64,000 bases of DNA from the NCBI GenBank assembly GCA_910579465.1, contig CAJTUB010000007.1, positions 75,011 through 139,010 of the forward strand. Reading direction: 5' to 3'. Position 1 is the first letter of the stretch. Each line of letters opens with the position of its first letter. Source of the DNA: an uncultured Lachnospiraceae bacterium. Lineage in GTDB: Bacteria > Bacillota > Clostridia > Lachnospirales > Lachnospiraceae. Below the pieces are notes generated by a model, which was not told where the DNA came from, did not search any database, and worked only from the letters and a program-made list of their open reading frames with translations. Shown piece after piece: positions 35,880 to 44,439 of this stretch. The translations under genes were made by a program, and so were the position numbers.

Positions 35880-37196
35880 CTATTCAATCACGGCACGCAC
35901 CAGTGCCTCTCCCTCTGATTTTACAATACGAACCCTGGTTTGTAAAGCCTTTTCAATGTCAGAAATATGCAAATCGTCCAATAATACGTCCTCGCCGCTT
36001 TTTAACAGCACCTCCGGCAGCAAAAGATAATCTCCGAGCTCTTTTCCTTTCAGCTGTCCGATAATGTCCGTTCCGGTCAGAAGCCCTGCGACCGTAATCT
36101 GCTCCCCGAAAAAGTGATTGACCACCGGGACTACCTCCGCCTCAATCTGCGGGTATTTTCTTTGGATTTTTGCCACCTGCTCCCGGATGACCGGCGCCGC
36201 AAGCACTCCCGTGGCAAGGGTAAGCTTCCTTTGACGGCTGTCTCCCTCGCATTCCGAGAGAAACGCATCGACCTCCTCCGTCAGCGAACGTACCATGCCG
36301 ACGCCGTTTTCTATCTGCGGATAGCCCTCGTAGGCGTCCTCCGGCGGAAACGGCAGTCCCGCAAGAAGATACCATTCGTCGCTGGCATGAAGCATTCTCG
36401 TGCCAAAGCGCTGATATATCTTCTCCTGCCATTTGGAAACCGTCTCCAGTACCCGGACGGCATCCTCTTTTCCAAACGGTTCCAGCTTTGCCAGACCCTC
36501 CCGGTACCTTGTCATTCCGACCGGAACGACCGACACGCTCTGCAGCAACGGCAGATACGCGGTCAGGTCTTCAATCGTACGCTCTAACTCATCCCCGTCG
36601 TTATGTCCCTTACAGAGTACAATCTGACCGTTCATTTCAAGTCCGGCATCGTAAAACCGTTTTATCTTTTCCAGTGCCTCTCCCGCAAACCGGTTATTGA
36701 GCATCTTACAGCGCAGCTCCGGGTTCGTGGTATGCACCGAGATGTTAATCGGCGAAAGCTTATAAAACAAAATACGTTCCATATCCTCCTCAGAAAGATT
36801 GGTCAACGTAATATAGTTTCCCTGTAAAAACGAAAGTCTTGCATCATCATCCTTAAAATATAGCGTTTCCCTCATGCCGGGCGGCATCTGGTCGATAAAG
36901 CAGAATATGCACTTATTCCTGCAGGAACGATAGGAATCCATCAGCCCCTCTTCAAAGACAAGCCCCAAATCCTCCTGGGCGTCCTTTTCAATTTCCAGCT
37001 CCCACTCCTCCCCGGAAGGCTTCCGGATGAGCAGCGTCACTTCCTCGTCCTCGGAAAGATACCGGTAGTCAAACACATCCCGGACCGGCTGTTCATTGAT
37101 GGAAAGCAGCACATCACCCGCTTCGATTTCAAGCTCGTCTGCAATGCTGCCCGGTACTACCTCTTTAATTTTATGCTCGTGCCGTTTCTGTGCCAT
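35880..37196 (-). CDS. DUF512 protein with PDZ and radical-SAM-type domains
   Basis: The 438-residue protein has an N-terminal PDZ-like domain (about 1-60, GSIADELEIEAGDVLLSING-like), then a cysteine cluster CRNKCIFCFID (Cys-X3-Cys-X2-Cys) typical of radical SAM enzymes, then the DUF512 domain. The family is near-universal in Clostridia and often adjacent to der, as here. The reaction is unknown. The start overlaps the end of pgeF by 26 bp and has an AAGGAG site, so the overlap looks real. Confidence 0.88.
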   Translation of the reverse strand: MAQKRHEHKIKEVVPGSIADELEIEAGDVLLSINEQPVRDVFDYRYLSEDEEVTLLIRKPSGEEWELEIEKDAQEDLGLVFEEGLMDSYRSCRNKCIFCFIDQMPPGMRETLYFKDDDARLSFLQGNYITLTNLSEEDMERILFYKLSPINISVHTTNPELRCKMLNNRFAGEALEKIKRFYDAGLEMNGQIVLCKGHNDGDELERTIEDLTAYLPLLQSVSVVPVGMTRYREGLAKLEPFGKEDAVRVLETVSKWQEKIYQRFGTRMLHASDEWYLLAGLPFPPEDAYEGYPQIENGVGMVRSLTEEVDAFLSECEGDSRQRKLTLATGVLAAPVIREQVAKIQRKYPQIEAEVVPVVNHFFGEQITVAGLLTGTDIIGQLKGKELGDYLLLPEVLLKSGEDVLLDDLHISDIEKALQTRVRIVKSEGEALVRAVIE

Positions 37197-38052
37197 AGTT
37201 CTTACTCCTTATCTCCTCCGTCAGCATAAGAAATCCTGCCATATTCCCGCGCGCGTCTCCTGCGACACGATGGGAAAACAGAATATCCGGGTGACACATG
37301 GTACAAACGCCTCCGGTAATAATATGCTCCCTTTTCAGACCGGCTTCCTCTAAAATCATCTGGTTTACCTTCCACAAGTCTAACTTCCATGTGCCCTCCG
37401 TGTCACCGTCCGGACGAATAGCAGCCGGAAACTCCTGCAAAAAGCGCTGTGCCGTCCCGCCGCCTACCGTATAGCAGTCCCCGCAGACGGATACGCCGAT
37501 ATACGCCTGAATTGTCTCCGGGCGGCAGCCGAACTCCTTCTGCATGGCAGCCACGGTCCGTCCAGCAATCCGCCCAATGGTGCCGCGCCAGCCTGCATGT
37601 GCCGTTCCGATGGCACGCGCCTCCGGATCATAGAAAAATACCGGGACACAGTCTGCTCCGAACACGGCAAGCGCGACCTCCGGCTCGTTTGTAATCTGTG
37701 CATCCACGCCTTTATAATCCCTCGGGTAAAAAAGCCCCTTCCCGCAGTCAGCCTTCGATGCCCTTCGTACGGTCAGCTCGTGCACCTGATCCGGAAGCAC
37801 CACATTTTCTACACGGATGCCGATAGCGCCGCAAATACGCCGGTAGTTCTCCCGCACATTTTCTTCCGAATCCCCGCGCCCGAAGCCAAGGTTCATGGAA
37901 GAAAAACAGCCGCTGCTGACACCGCCTGCCCTCGTGGAGCAGCCGTGCCTTACTCCGCCCTGTGCTGCCAGACGGCGGAAATATAAAAACGGAACCTCCG
38001 TATCCGATACTGCCATTTCCGCCCCGTTCAATTCCTGTAACGCCTTATCCAT
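37171..38052 (-). CDS. pgeF: Peptidoglycan editing factor PgeF/laccase-domain protein (YfiH)
   Basis: The 293 residues match the multicopper-oxidase-like YfiH/DUF152 family. Metal ligands are visible as His in PDQVHELTV, Cys and His in GADCVPVFF and IGTAHAGWRGT, and the CTMCHPDILFSHR segment. Members act as purine nucleoside-processing enzymes and, in E. coli, edit wrong peptidoglycan precursors. The start is supported by a GGAGG site. It overlaps the DUF512 gene by 26 bp. Confidence 0.9.
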   Translation of the reverse strand: MDKALQELNGAEMAVSDTEVPFLYFRRLAAQGGVRHGCSTRAGGVSSGCFSSMNLGFGRGDSEENVRENYRRICGAIGIRVENVVLPDQVHELTVRRASKADCGKGLFYPRDYKGVDAQITNEPEVALAVFGADCVPVFFYDPEARAIGTAHAGWRGTIGRIAGRTVAAMQKEFGCRPETIQAYIGVSVCGDCYTVGGGTAQRFLQEFPAAIRPDGDTEGTWKLDLWKVNQMILEEAGLKREHIITGGVCTMCHPDILFSHRVAGDARGNMAGFLMLTEEIRSKNYGTETARA

Positions 38053-38179
38053 CCTCCGCCGACCTCCTTTTCAAACTCCGGCTAAAGCCAGAGACATTTC
38101 CTTGAGCGTCTACATTTCGTGTACCTGTTCCGGGAGCTACTATACAGCCCCGGATTAAAGTCACAGGAGAATGCCAAAG

Positions 38180-38578
38180 CTATAGCCAGAACGCATTCTC
38201 CGTTACCCTGATTTCCTCCCCGGCTACGCCCACGACATCAAACCGGCACGGCGTGGAAAAGGAAAGCCCGTTCCGGTACAGATAATACCTTGCCGCTGCT
38301 TCGTCAGTGTGACCGCCTCCTCCGGCGCGCCGAACGCGCTGCCTGAGCGGTATTTGACCTCGATAAAAATAAGATAACCGTCTTTTTTCGCAATAATATC
38401 AATTTCCCCGTGCCGTGAAAAAAAATTCGTGCACAGGATTTCGTATCCGTTTTTTTGTAAGTAGTCCCGTACGGCGGCTTCCTTCTCGCTGCCGACGCTC
38501 CGCAGGTTCCGTTTCCTGCGGCTCCCGGCTTCTATTCCTGTTCCTTCTTTTTCTCCCAGTTCCCGTTCTCCCCCTTCC
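38180..38578 (-). pseudogene. yraN: YraN (UPF0102) endonuclease-fold protein, frameshifted and lacking a start
   Basis: On the minus strand one frame (to about 38310) encodes NLRSVGSEKEAA, CTNFFSRHGEIDIIA and IFIEVKYRSG, the YraN nuclease-like motifs. The last part (AARYYLYRNGLSFSTPCRF, then NAFWL and stop at 38180) continues in another frame. The join near AVTL/DEAAARYYL lacks about six residues of the usual VTxxKQ region, so a short out-of-frame deletion is likely. No ATG, GTG or TTG precedes the conserved part before an upstream stop, and an interspersed repeat sits exactly at the 5' end. It lies next to rnhB and the FlhB-like gene, its normal neighbours. Confidence 0.8.
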
Positions 38579-38630
38579 TTAAGGAAACGCGGATGAAAGC
38601 GTTTCCCGCACCGGATTTGCGCTGCAAATT
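38579..38630. repeat. Copy C of the palindromic interspersed repeat, truncated
   Basis: The sequence TTAAGGAAACGCGGATG, then AAAGCGTTTCCCGCACCGG and GATTTGCGCTGCAAATT follow each other here. It matches the inverted form of the right half of copy B (31021-31148) and then stops. It fills the space between the FlhB-like gene and the broken 5' end of yraN. Confidence 0.8.
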
Positions 38631-38641
38631 ATCATAGTATA

Positions 38642-38950
38642 TTATGTTACTTTTTTGACCTTCCCCTTTATTTTATCCGCCTTATCCACAAAAAGCAGGA
38701 CCTCCGCCACGACCTCGTACAGCTCCGGCGGTATGGCGTCGCCGATTTCCAGCTTGGACAGCGTACCTGCCAGCTTATCATCCTTGTGGAGCGGTATGTT
38801 TTCCTCCTCTGCACGCTCAATTATCTTTTCCGCAACGTAGCCCCTGCCGGATGCCACAATCTTCGGCGCAGGCTCCGACGGATTGTATTCCAGCGCTACC
38901 GCGATTTTGCCCTTTTCTTCCTCCAAAGCTGCCACCTCCTCCTGTGCCAT
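38642..38950 (-). CDS. FlhB/EscU C-terminal-domain protein (YlqH-like)
   Basis: The 102 residues match only the cytoplasmic C-terminal domain of the type III export switch FlhB/EscU (VALEYNPSEPAPKIVASGRG, then AEKIIERAEEENIPL). The autocleavage motif NPTH is replaced by NPSE, so self-cleavage is unlikely. Small stand-alone proteins of this type are encoded next to rnhB in Bacillus (YlqH) and related Firmicutes, where their function is unknown. It lies 22 bp downstream of rnhB. Confidence 0.88.
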   Translation of the reverse strand: MAQEEVAALEEEKGKIAVALEYNPSEPAPKIVASGRGYVAEKIIERAEEENIPLHKDDKLAGTLSKLEIGDAIPPELYEVVAEVLLFVDKADKIKGKVKKVT

Positions 38951-38972
38951 CCTGCCATAGAGAAGCCCCGTA

Positions 38973-39785
38973 TCACCTTGGCTTCTCCTCCCCCAGAATC
39001 CCCTTTAAAAAGCTCCGTCTGTGAATCGGACAAGGTCCGTCCTTTTTCAGCTTTTCAATATGTTCTGCAGAACCGTAGCCCTTATTCCCAGCAAAGCCGT
39101 ATCCCGGATAGACCTTGTCAAACTCGGTCATCATATGGTCCCTGGTTACCTTCGCCAGAACGCTTGCTGCCGCAATGGAAAGAGACTTCGCATCTCCTTT
39201 GATAATCGGCACCTGGCGTATCGGCTCCTTCCGCTCCGGAAACAGCTCCTGGATGCCCGGAATTGTCACCGCATCGTTTAACAGGACATCCGGCGCGCCG
39301 CAGGTGGCGGCAAGCTTTTTGACCGCATCCCGCATTGCCTGATAGGTTGCCTGCAAAATATTGATTTCATCGATTACCGTATGGGAGACACAGCCGATGC
39401 CGTAGCCTACCGCCTTATCGAGAATCTCCGGAAACAGCTCCTCCCGTCTTTTTTCGGAAAGCTGCTTGGAATCATTCAAATACAAAATCCGGCAGTCCGC
39501 AGGCAGCGCCACCGCAGCTGCCACGACAGGCCCGGCAAGCGGTCCCCTGCCTGCCTCGTCGATGCCGCAGACAATCCGGTATTCCCCGTATTTGCGCTCA
39601 AAGGCAAGCATTCCGTCGATTCGCTCACATTCCGCAAGAAACTTCTCTTTTCTCTTTTCTGCCTGTGCAACCAGCCTCTGCACGCCGCTTCTCGTATCGT
39701 CCCGGTAACGAAGCATCACTTCTTCTAAATGCTCCGGTGCGGCTTCCTGCAGAGCCGCCTTAATCGTTTCCATTTTTTCCGCCAT
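38973..39785 (-). CDS. rnhB: Ribonuclease HII
   Basis: RNase HII removes ribonucleotides and RNA primers from duplex DNA. The core has CGIDEAGRGPLAGPVVAAAV with catalytic Asp-Glu, LYLNDSKQLS, a catalytic aspartate in VLLNDAVTIPG and KSLSIAAASVLAKVTRD. A charged N-terminal extension of about 70 residues precedes it. It belongs to the rbgA-rnhB-ylqH-yraN group. The 163-bp spacer to rbgA shows no clear feature. Confidence 0.95.
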   Translation of the reverse strand: MAEKMETIKAALQEAAPEHLEEVMLRYRDDTRSGVQRLVAQAEKRKEKFLAECERIDGMLAFERKYGEYRIVCGIDEAGRGPLAGPVVAAAVALPADCRILYLNDSKQLSEKRREELFPEILDKAVGYGIGCVSHTVIDEINILQATYQAMRDAVKKLAATCGAPDVLLNDAVTIPGIQELFPERKEPIRQVPIIKGDAKSLSIAAASVLAKVTRDHMMTEFDKVYPGYGFAGNKGYGSAEHIEKLKKDGPCPIHRRSFLKGILGEEKPR

Positions 39786-39948
39786 ATTCCCTGGTATCCT
39801 TTTCGTCGTTTTCCGGCGCTTCCGCCGGTTCTTTTCTTGCGGTCTCCACGCCCCTCCTGTTATTTTTATTACGTCCTCCGAAAGCCCTGCCTCATTTTAC
39901 GGCTCCTTTCCTGCTTCCGGCTCGTTTACGTTTTCCGTACTCTTTTCG

Positions 39949-40827
39949 CTATTCCTCTGTCTCCTGCGCCCGTTCTAACGTAATTCTGCCGATTTTCCCG
40001 GCACGGAAGTCATCCATCAGAAACCCTGCGGCACGGTCGATGTCTGCCTCACCGCCCTTCTTTAAGCAGGCACGCTTTCTTGCAATACGCTCTAAAGCCT
40101 CGTTGCCGTCTGCGCATTCCTCTATACCGTACTTTGCCGCAATGACGCCAGGATAGTTCCCATAAAGGTACGAAAGCAGCGTCACCGCAAGCTCCCTGGA
40201 ATCCAGTATATTCTCATTGATAGAGCCAATCCACGCAATCCGCAGCCCGACCTGCTGGTCTTCAAACTTCGGCCACAAAATCCCCGGTGTGTCTAAAAGC
40301 TCCAGCTCCTTATTTAAACGAATCCACTGCTTGCCCTTTGTCACACCCGGCTTATTTCCGGTCAGTGCACAGCTTTTTCCCGCAAAGGAATTGATAAAGG
40401 TAGACTTGCCGACATTCGGGATACCGGCAACCATGGCCCGGAGCGGTCGTCCGATAATTCCGCGCTTTAAGTCACGTTCCCGTTTCTCCTTGCAGGCTTC
40501 CTTAATCACACCGAGAACGCTCTTCATCCCGGTGCCGGTCTTTGCGTTCACTGCAAGCACATGATATCCCTTTTTCTCATAATATGCCTTATATTCCTTT
40601 GTTCTTCCCTCGTCCGCAAGGTCTGCCTTATTTAGCAGAAGCACCCGTGGCTTGCTTCCGGCAAGCTTATCGATATCCGGATTTTTTGAACTGTATGGAA
40701 TGCGCGCATCCACCAGCTCCACAATGACGTCCACCAGCTTTAACTCCTCCTGCATCTGGCGCCTTGCCTTGTTCATATGCCCCGGATACCAGTTAATGTT
40801 GGTTTTTGCCAGATTTTCGTTCTCCAT
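39949..40827 (-). CDS. rbgA: Ribosome biogenesis GTPase RbgA (YlqF)
   Basis: This circularly permuted GTPase acts in late 50S assembly. The motif order is G4 first (LLNKADLAD), then G1 (GIPNVGKSTFIN) and G3 (DTPGILWP). The N-terminal INWYPGHMNKARRQM is diagnostic of RbgA. Length is 292 residues. It lies between lepB and rnhB, as in Bacillus (rplS-lepB-ylqF-rnhB). Confidence 0.96.
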   Translation of the reverse strand: MENENLAKTNINWYPGHMNKARRQMQEELKLVDVIVELVDARIPYSSKNPDIDKLAGSKPRVLLLNKADLADEGRTKEYKAYYEKKGYHVLAVNAKTGTGMKSVLGVIKEACKEKRERDLKRGIIGRPLRAMVAGIPNVGKSTFINSFAGKSCALTGNKPGVTKGKQWIRLNKELELLDTPGILWPKFEDQQVGLRIAWIGSINENILDSRELAVTLLSYLYGNYPGVIAAKYGIEECADGNEALERIARKRACLKKGGEADIDRAAGFLMDDFRAGKIGRITLERAQETEE

Positions 40828-40881
40828 TCTTCCCTTCCTCTTTCCGACAGCACGGTATCTGCTGCGCCCGAATCCATCCCG

Positions 40882-41481
40882 TTACTCTTTTTTCTCCAGA
40901 TTCATCTGGGAAACAATATTGAACGGGTCTAACATAAGCCAAGCCTTCCCGACAATCTGTGACTTCGTCACATTGCCGATATTGGCAAAGCGGCTGTCCT
41001 CGCTCTTATTCCGATTATCCCCTAACACAAAATATTCATCCTCATCCAGTACAAGCGGTTCCGTTGCAAGCCCGGAAAGGTGCATTTTCGGCAGGTCCTT
41101 CACAATTTCCTTTAACGGGGCATCATTAATATATACAATTCCGTCTACAATCTGAACCGTTTCCCCCGGAAGTCCGATGACCCTTTTTACATGATAATAG
41201 CTGTGTTCTTCCCCCTCCTGTTCAAACACAATCACATCAAACCGATCCGGACCGCCGCGCAGATAGGACAGATGATTAATCATAATCGGCATATCCGCCT
41301 CTAATGTCGGCGCCATGGAATCCCCGGGCACCAGCGTCCGTTCGAATGCAAACCGCACAAAAAAGAAGGCAAACAGAATCACTGCTGCCGTTTCTGCCAG
41401 TAACACGGCAAGCCGGATGATGTTCTTTTTGATTTTCCTGCTTCTCCGGTTGTCGTTCAAATCAAAATCATATCCTGCCAT
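40882..41481 (-). CDS. lepB: Type I signal peptidase
   Basis: The 199 residues have a basic cytoplasmic N-terminus, one transmembrane helix (about 22-43) and an extracellular catalytic domain. The nucleophile is Ser55 in PGDSMAPTL and the general base Lys99 in HVKRVIGLPGE; GDNRNKSEDSR is box E. It cleaves signal peptides of exported proteins. A terminator separates it from rplS, so it needs its own promoter or read-through. Confidence 0.96.
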   Translation of the reverse strand: MAGYDFDLNDNRRSRKIKKNIIRLAVLLAETAAVILFAFFFVRFAFERTLVPGDSMAPTLEADMPIMINHLSYLRGGPDRFDVIVFEQEGEEHSYYHVKRVIGLPGETVQIVDGIVYINDAPLKEIVKDLPKMHLSGLATEPLVLDEDEYFVLGDNRNKSEDSRFANIGNVTKSQIVGKAWLMLDPFNIVSQMNLEKKE

Positions 41482-41501
41482 TCTCGTACCCTTTCACTTA
41501 G

Positions 41502-41532
41502 AAAAAAAGGGACAATACACATTGTCCCTTTT
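41502..41532 (-). terminator. Rho-independent terminator after rplS
   Basis: Twelve base pairs AAAAGGGACAAT / ATTGTCCCTTTT with a 4-base loop are followed on the minus strand by a T-run, directly after the rplS stop at 41540. It ends the rplS transcript before lepB. Confidence 0.9.
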
Positions 41533-41539
41533 CGCTGAC

Positions 41540-41887
41540 TTATTTAAGGATTTCTTTTACCTTAGCCCTCTTGCCGACTCTCTGACGAAGATACGTAAGC
41601 TTTGCCCTGCGGACCTTACCGCGTCTGACTACTTCAATCTTCTCAACAATCGGGGAATGTAACGGCCAGGTCTTTTCCACACCAACGCCGTTGGATGTCT
41701 TTCTCACCGTAAAGGTTTCTCTTGCTCCGCCGTTCTGTCTCTTTAAGACGGTTCCCTCAAATACCTGGATACGCTCACGGTTACCTTCCTTTACCTTCGC
41801 ATGTACCTTGACGGTATCGCCTACGTTAAAGTCCGTAACCTCAGCCTTCAGCTGGGCTGCCTCGATGTTCTTAATAATCTCGTTCAT
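41540..41887 (-). CDS. rplS: 50S ribosomal protein L19
   Basis: L19 lies at the 30S-50S interface. The 115-residue protein has the conserved FNVGDTVKVHAKVKEG, GNRERIQVFEG and FPLHSP-like WPLHSPIVEKIEV segments and a basic C-terminus. The start codon follows AAGGAGG. It has its own promoter, leader and terminator here and so is largely monocistronic. Confidence 0.97.
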   Translation of the reverse strand: MNEIIKNIEAAQLKAEVTDFNVGDTVKVHAKVKEGNRERIQVFEGTVLKRQNGGARETFTVRKTSNGVGVEKTWPLHSPIVEKIEVVRRGKVRRAKLTYLRQRVGKRAKVKEILK

Positions 41888-41892
41888 TTTGT

Positions 41893-41957
41893 GACCTCCT
41901 TAAAAATTAAGACATTCTTACTACCAGCTCCCGGTACAGCGGAACATCTCTCACAAT
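41893..41957 (-). promoter_or_regulatory. Candidate L19 leader RNA upstream of rplS
   Basis: The leader of about 75 nt between the predicted rplS promoter and its ribosome site begins CCCGATTGTGAGAGATG on the minus strand and contains CCGGGAGCTGG, which can pair with the CCCG near its 5' end. Short leaders upstream of rplS form the known L19-leader family in low-GC Gram-positives, thought to mediate autoregulation. Membership is inferred from position and partial pairing only. Confidence 0.45.
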
Positions 41958-41962
41958 CGGGA

Positions 41963-41991
41963 ATTATAACACAAATTCTGACAGGACGCAA
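41963..41991 (-). promoter_or_regulatory. Sigma-A promoter of rplS
   Basis: TTGCGT (41991-41986) is 17 bp from TATAAT (41968-41963) on the minus strand, about 75 bp upstream of the start. The -10 box is a full match and the spacing is ideal. Confidence 0.8.
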
Positions 41992-42016
41992 GTGTTTTTT
42001 GTAAAAAAATTGCTTC

Positions 42017-43519
42017 TTATACTATGCTTTCCTTCTTCAGCTTCTGTGCAAGCCCCTCTAGCTCCTTAATCAGCGTATCCATTTCGGAAGCGGTCTTATC
42101 ATTCTTCTCGCTGATATTGTAGGTTTCGTTTGAATGTGCAGTCACTTCCTCGGTAATTGCAGAAATTGTCTGGATGCTTTCTACAATCTCGGTATTTGCG
42201 GCTGCCAGCTCCTTCACCGCCGTCGTCAGCTGCTCTGCCTGACTGCCGATGTCTGCCGAAGCGTGTTCGATTGCCTTGAAGCTGTCGGCGGTCAGCAATA
42301 CCGTCTCGCCCTGGACGCGGTTGCTTTCACTCAGCTCCTGAATCACAGAAATCAGCGTATTCAGCTCCCTGGAAAGATTGTTGATAATTTCCGTAATCTC
42401 AATTGTCGCTCCGCTTGTCTGTCCGGCAAGACCGGAAATCTCCGAAGCAACTACGGCAAAGCCCTTTCCTGCCTCACCGGCTCTTGCCGCCTCGATGCTC
42501 GCATTCAGGGAAAGAAGCCCGGTCTGCTTTGTAACGCCCTCGATTACGCTGATAATGCGCTCCATCTGCTGGGCATAAGCGCCGAGACTCTCCAACTCGA
42601 GCGACACCTTGTCGCTTGCCGCATTCGTCCGCTTTACCTGGGAAACCAGCTGCTCTACCGTTCTATGTCCCTTAATAATCTCGTCCCTTGCCGTCAGGAT
42701 ATCCTTGCCGATTACCGTGGAGGCCCCTTCTACGTTAGCAACATACTGCTGGATCTGCTCTGTCTTTTCCATCTGGCGCTGTACCGCATCTACCGTATCG
42801 CCGGTCCCGCTGTTTACCTCCTGCATGGACAGCATCGTCTTGGAAAGCGACTCGTGGAGCCCTTCCATCTGTTCCGCTACGGTATCCGTCAGCCCTACCA
42901 TGCTGTCGGATACGGACATAATCCTTCCCAACAGCTCGTCGGAGCGTTCCTTTGCCTTACGCGCCTCTTCTACCTGGTTCTTGCCCATCGTCATAATGCC
43001 TGCCGCTACCATGGCAAGATAAATCACAGCAAGAATAATCACGGCAAGACGGATTTCGATGCTTGCCATATTGTCTGTTGTCAGCCTCTCCGTAGCAAAG
43101 CCGTAGATAATCTCTGTAAGATTAATCACGACTACTCCGGCGCCAAGTCCCCAGATAAACTTTTTATCGGCATACACAGCACATGCCACAAGCAGCGGAA
43201 TCGCATAGACAAACGCTTCCGGAGCTACTGTCGTAAAAAGGACAAAGGTATAGAGCGCGCCGTAGCCGCACACAATTACAAATTTCAAATAAATACTGTC
43301 CTTTTTTTGCTGGTACAGCAAAAACGATGCAATTAACGGAAGCAGGGAAAATGCAAGAAAAACTGCATAATACCCCGGCGTCCGGGCCCCCTTTGCCAGC
43401 TCGACTGCATACGCAACAATTAATACAATGACGGTGACGGAATAACAACGGAATAAAATCCGGTTCGCAATAAAATAATCTGAAGTATAACTTGCGCCTT
43501 TCCTTTGTTCGCTCATCAC
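42017..43519 (-). CDS. Methyl-accepting chemotaxis-type protein with polytopic membrane domain
   Basis: The C-terminal half (residues about 210-495) is an MCP signalling coiled coil with the hairpin tip GLLSLNASIEAARAGEAGKG, which binds CheA/CheW. The N-terminal 190 residues contain about six hydrophobic helices and no clear extracytoplasmic sensor domain or HAMP. Signals may therefore be read in or near the membrane. It lies between trmD and rplS with a separate GGAGG start region, a position in which chemoreceptors are not normally found. The ligand is unknown. Confidence 0.9.
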   Translation of the reverse strand: MMSEQRKGASYTSDYFIANRILFRCYSVTVIVLIVAYAVELAKGARTPGYYAVFLAFSLLPLIASFLLYQQKKDSIYLKFVIVCGYGALYTFVLFTTVAPEAFVYAIPLLVACAVYADKKFIWGLGAGVVVINLTEIIYGFATERLTTDNMASIEIRLAVIILAVIYLAMVAAGIMTMGKNQVEEARKAKERSDELLGRIMSVSDSMVGLTDTVAEQMEGLHESLSKTMLSMQEVNSGTGDTVDAVQRQMEKTEQIQQYVANVEGASTVIGKDILTARDEIIKGHRTVEQLVSQVKRTNAASDKVSLELESLGAYAQQMERIISVIEGVTKQTGLLSLNASIEAARAGEAGKGFAVVASEISGLAGQTSGATIEITEIINNLSRELNTLISVIQELSESNRVQGETVLLTADSFKAIEHASADIGSQAEQLTTAVKELAAANTEIVESIQTISAITEEVTAHSNETYNISEKNDKTASEMDTLIKELEGLAQKLKKESIV

Positions 43520-43632
43520 AATTCCTCCACAATATGCATTTTTTTCATTATATCATTTTTCAGACAGATTGAAAACCCTTTTTCTTTGAGTTTCTCTTTT
43601 ACCTCCCGCCCTATGTTCCGGAAGCCGCACGG

Positions 43633-44388
43633 CTACGGCTCCGTTTCCCGTTGCAAAAGCGTCTGCAGAAACTGCCGCTCCTTTTCGGAAAGCGCCGCAT
43701 GCGCAAGCAGGTCCGGCCGCATTTTAAGCGTCCTTCGGATGGACTGCTCCCTGCGCCACCGTTCAATATTCGCATGGTGCCCGGAAAGCAGCACCTCCGG
43801 TACACGATGTCCGTTGTAATCCTCCGGTCTTGTGTACTGCGGATATTCGAGCAGATTGTCCTGAAAGCTTTCAAACTCGGCAGAAACCTCGTTGTTCAGC
43901 ACCCCGGGTATCAGGCGCGAAACCGCATCAATCATCAGCATTGCCGGAAGCTCGCCGCCGGTCAGCACATAATCCCCCGCGGAAGCCGTCTCCGTCACGA
44001 CCAGCTCTAACGCCCTCTCATCAATCCCCTCATAATGACCGCAAAGGAAAATCAAATCCTCTTCTTTTGCCCATTCCTCCGCCTTTTTCTGGTTGAACAC
44101 CTTCCCCTGCGGCGTAAGGTAAATTACCCTTGTCCTTTCCCGGCGTTCCGCAGGAATCAGTCCCTTCACATGCTCGCAGGCACGCACCACCGGTCCCGGC
44201 GCCATCACCATACCGGCGCCGCCGCCGTAAGGATAATCATCCACCCGCTTATGTTTATCCTCGGAAAAGTCCCGGATATCCACTGCGGTAATCGAAAGCA
44301 GGCCCTTTTCCACAGCGCGTCCGATAATGCTCGTATTCAGTCCCTCTGCAACCATGGCGGGGAATAATGTCATAACATAGAAATTCAT
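43633..44388 (-). CDS. trmD: tRNA (guanine37-N1)-methyltransferase
   Basis: TrmD methylates G37 of tRNAs to prevent frameshifting. The trefoil-knot SAM site is visible in CGHYEGIDERALE and GDYVLTGGELPAMLMID, and the substrate region in DYPYGGGAGMVM. The C-terminal domain contains EVLLSGHHANIERWR. The 251-residue length is normal. It lies 51 bp downstream of rimM. Confidence 0.96.
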   Translation of the reverse strand: MNFYVMTLFPAMVAEGLNTSIIGRAVEKGLLSITAVDIRDFSEDKHKRVDDYPYGGGAGMVMAPGPVVRACEHVKGLIPAERRERTRVIYLTPQGKVFNQKKAEEWAKEEDLIFLCGHYEGIDERALELVVTETASAGDYVLTGGELPAMLMIDAVSRLIPGVLNNEVSAEFESFQDNLLEYPQYTRPEDYNGHRVPEVLLSGHHANIERWRREQSIRRTLKMRPDLLAHAALSEKERQFLQTLLQRETEP

Positions 44389-44439
44389 GCCTTCCGTCCT
44401 TCCAAGCTCCGGTCTTCCTGCCGGAGACTGTAAATTCCC

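Noticed and set aside
42134..43336. 400-codon plus-strand frame opposite the chemoreceptor gene
   Set aside because: The minus strand encodes a clear MCP; the antisense product is rich in Cys/His/Arg without a recognisable fold.
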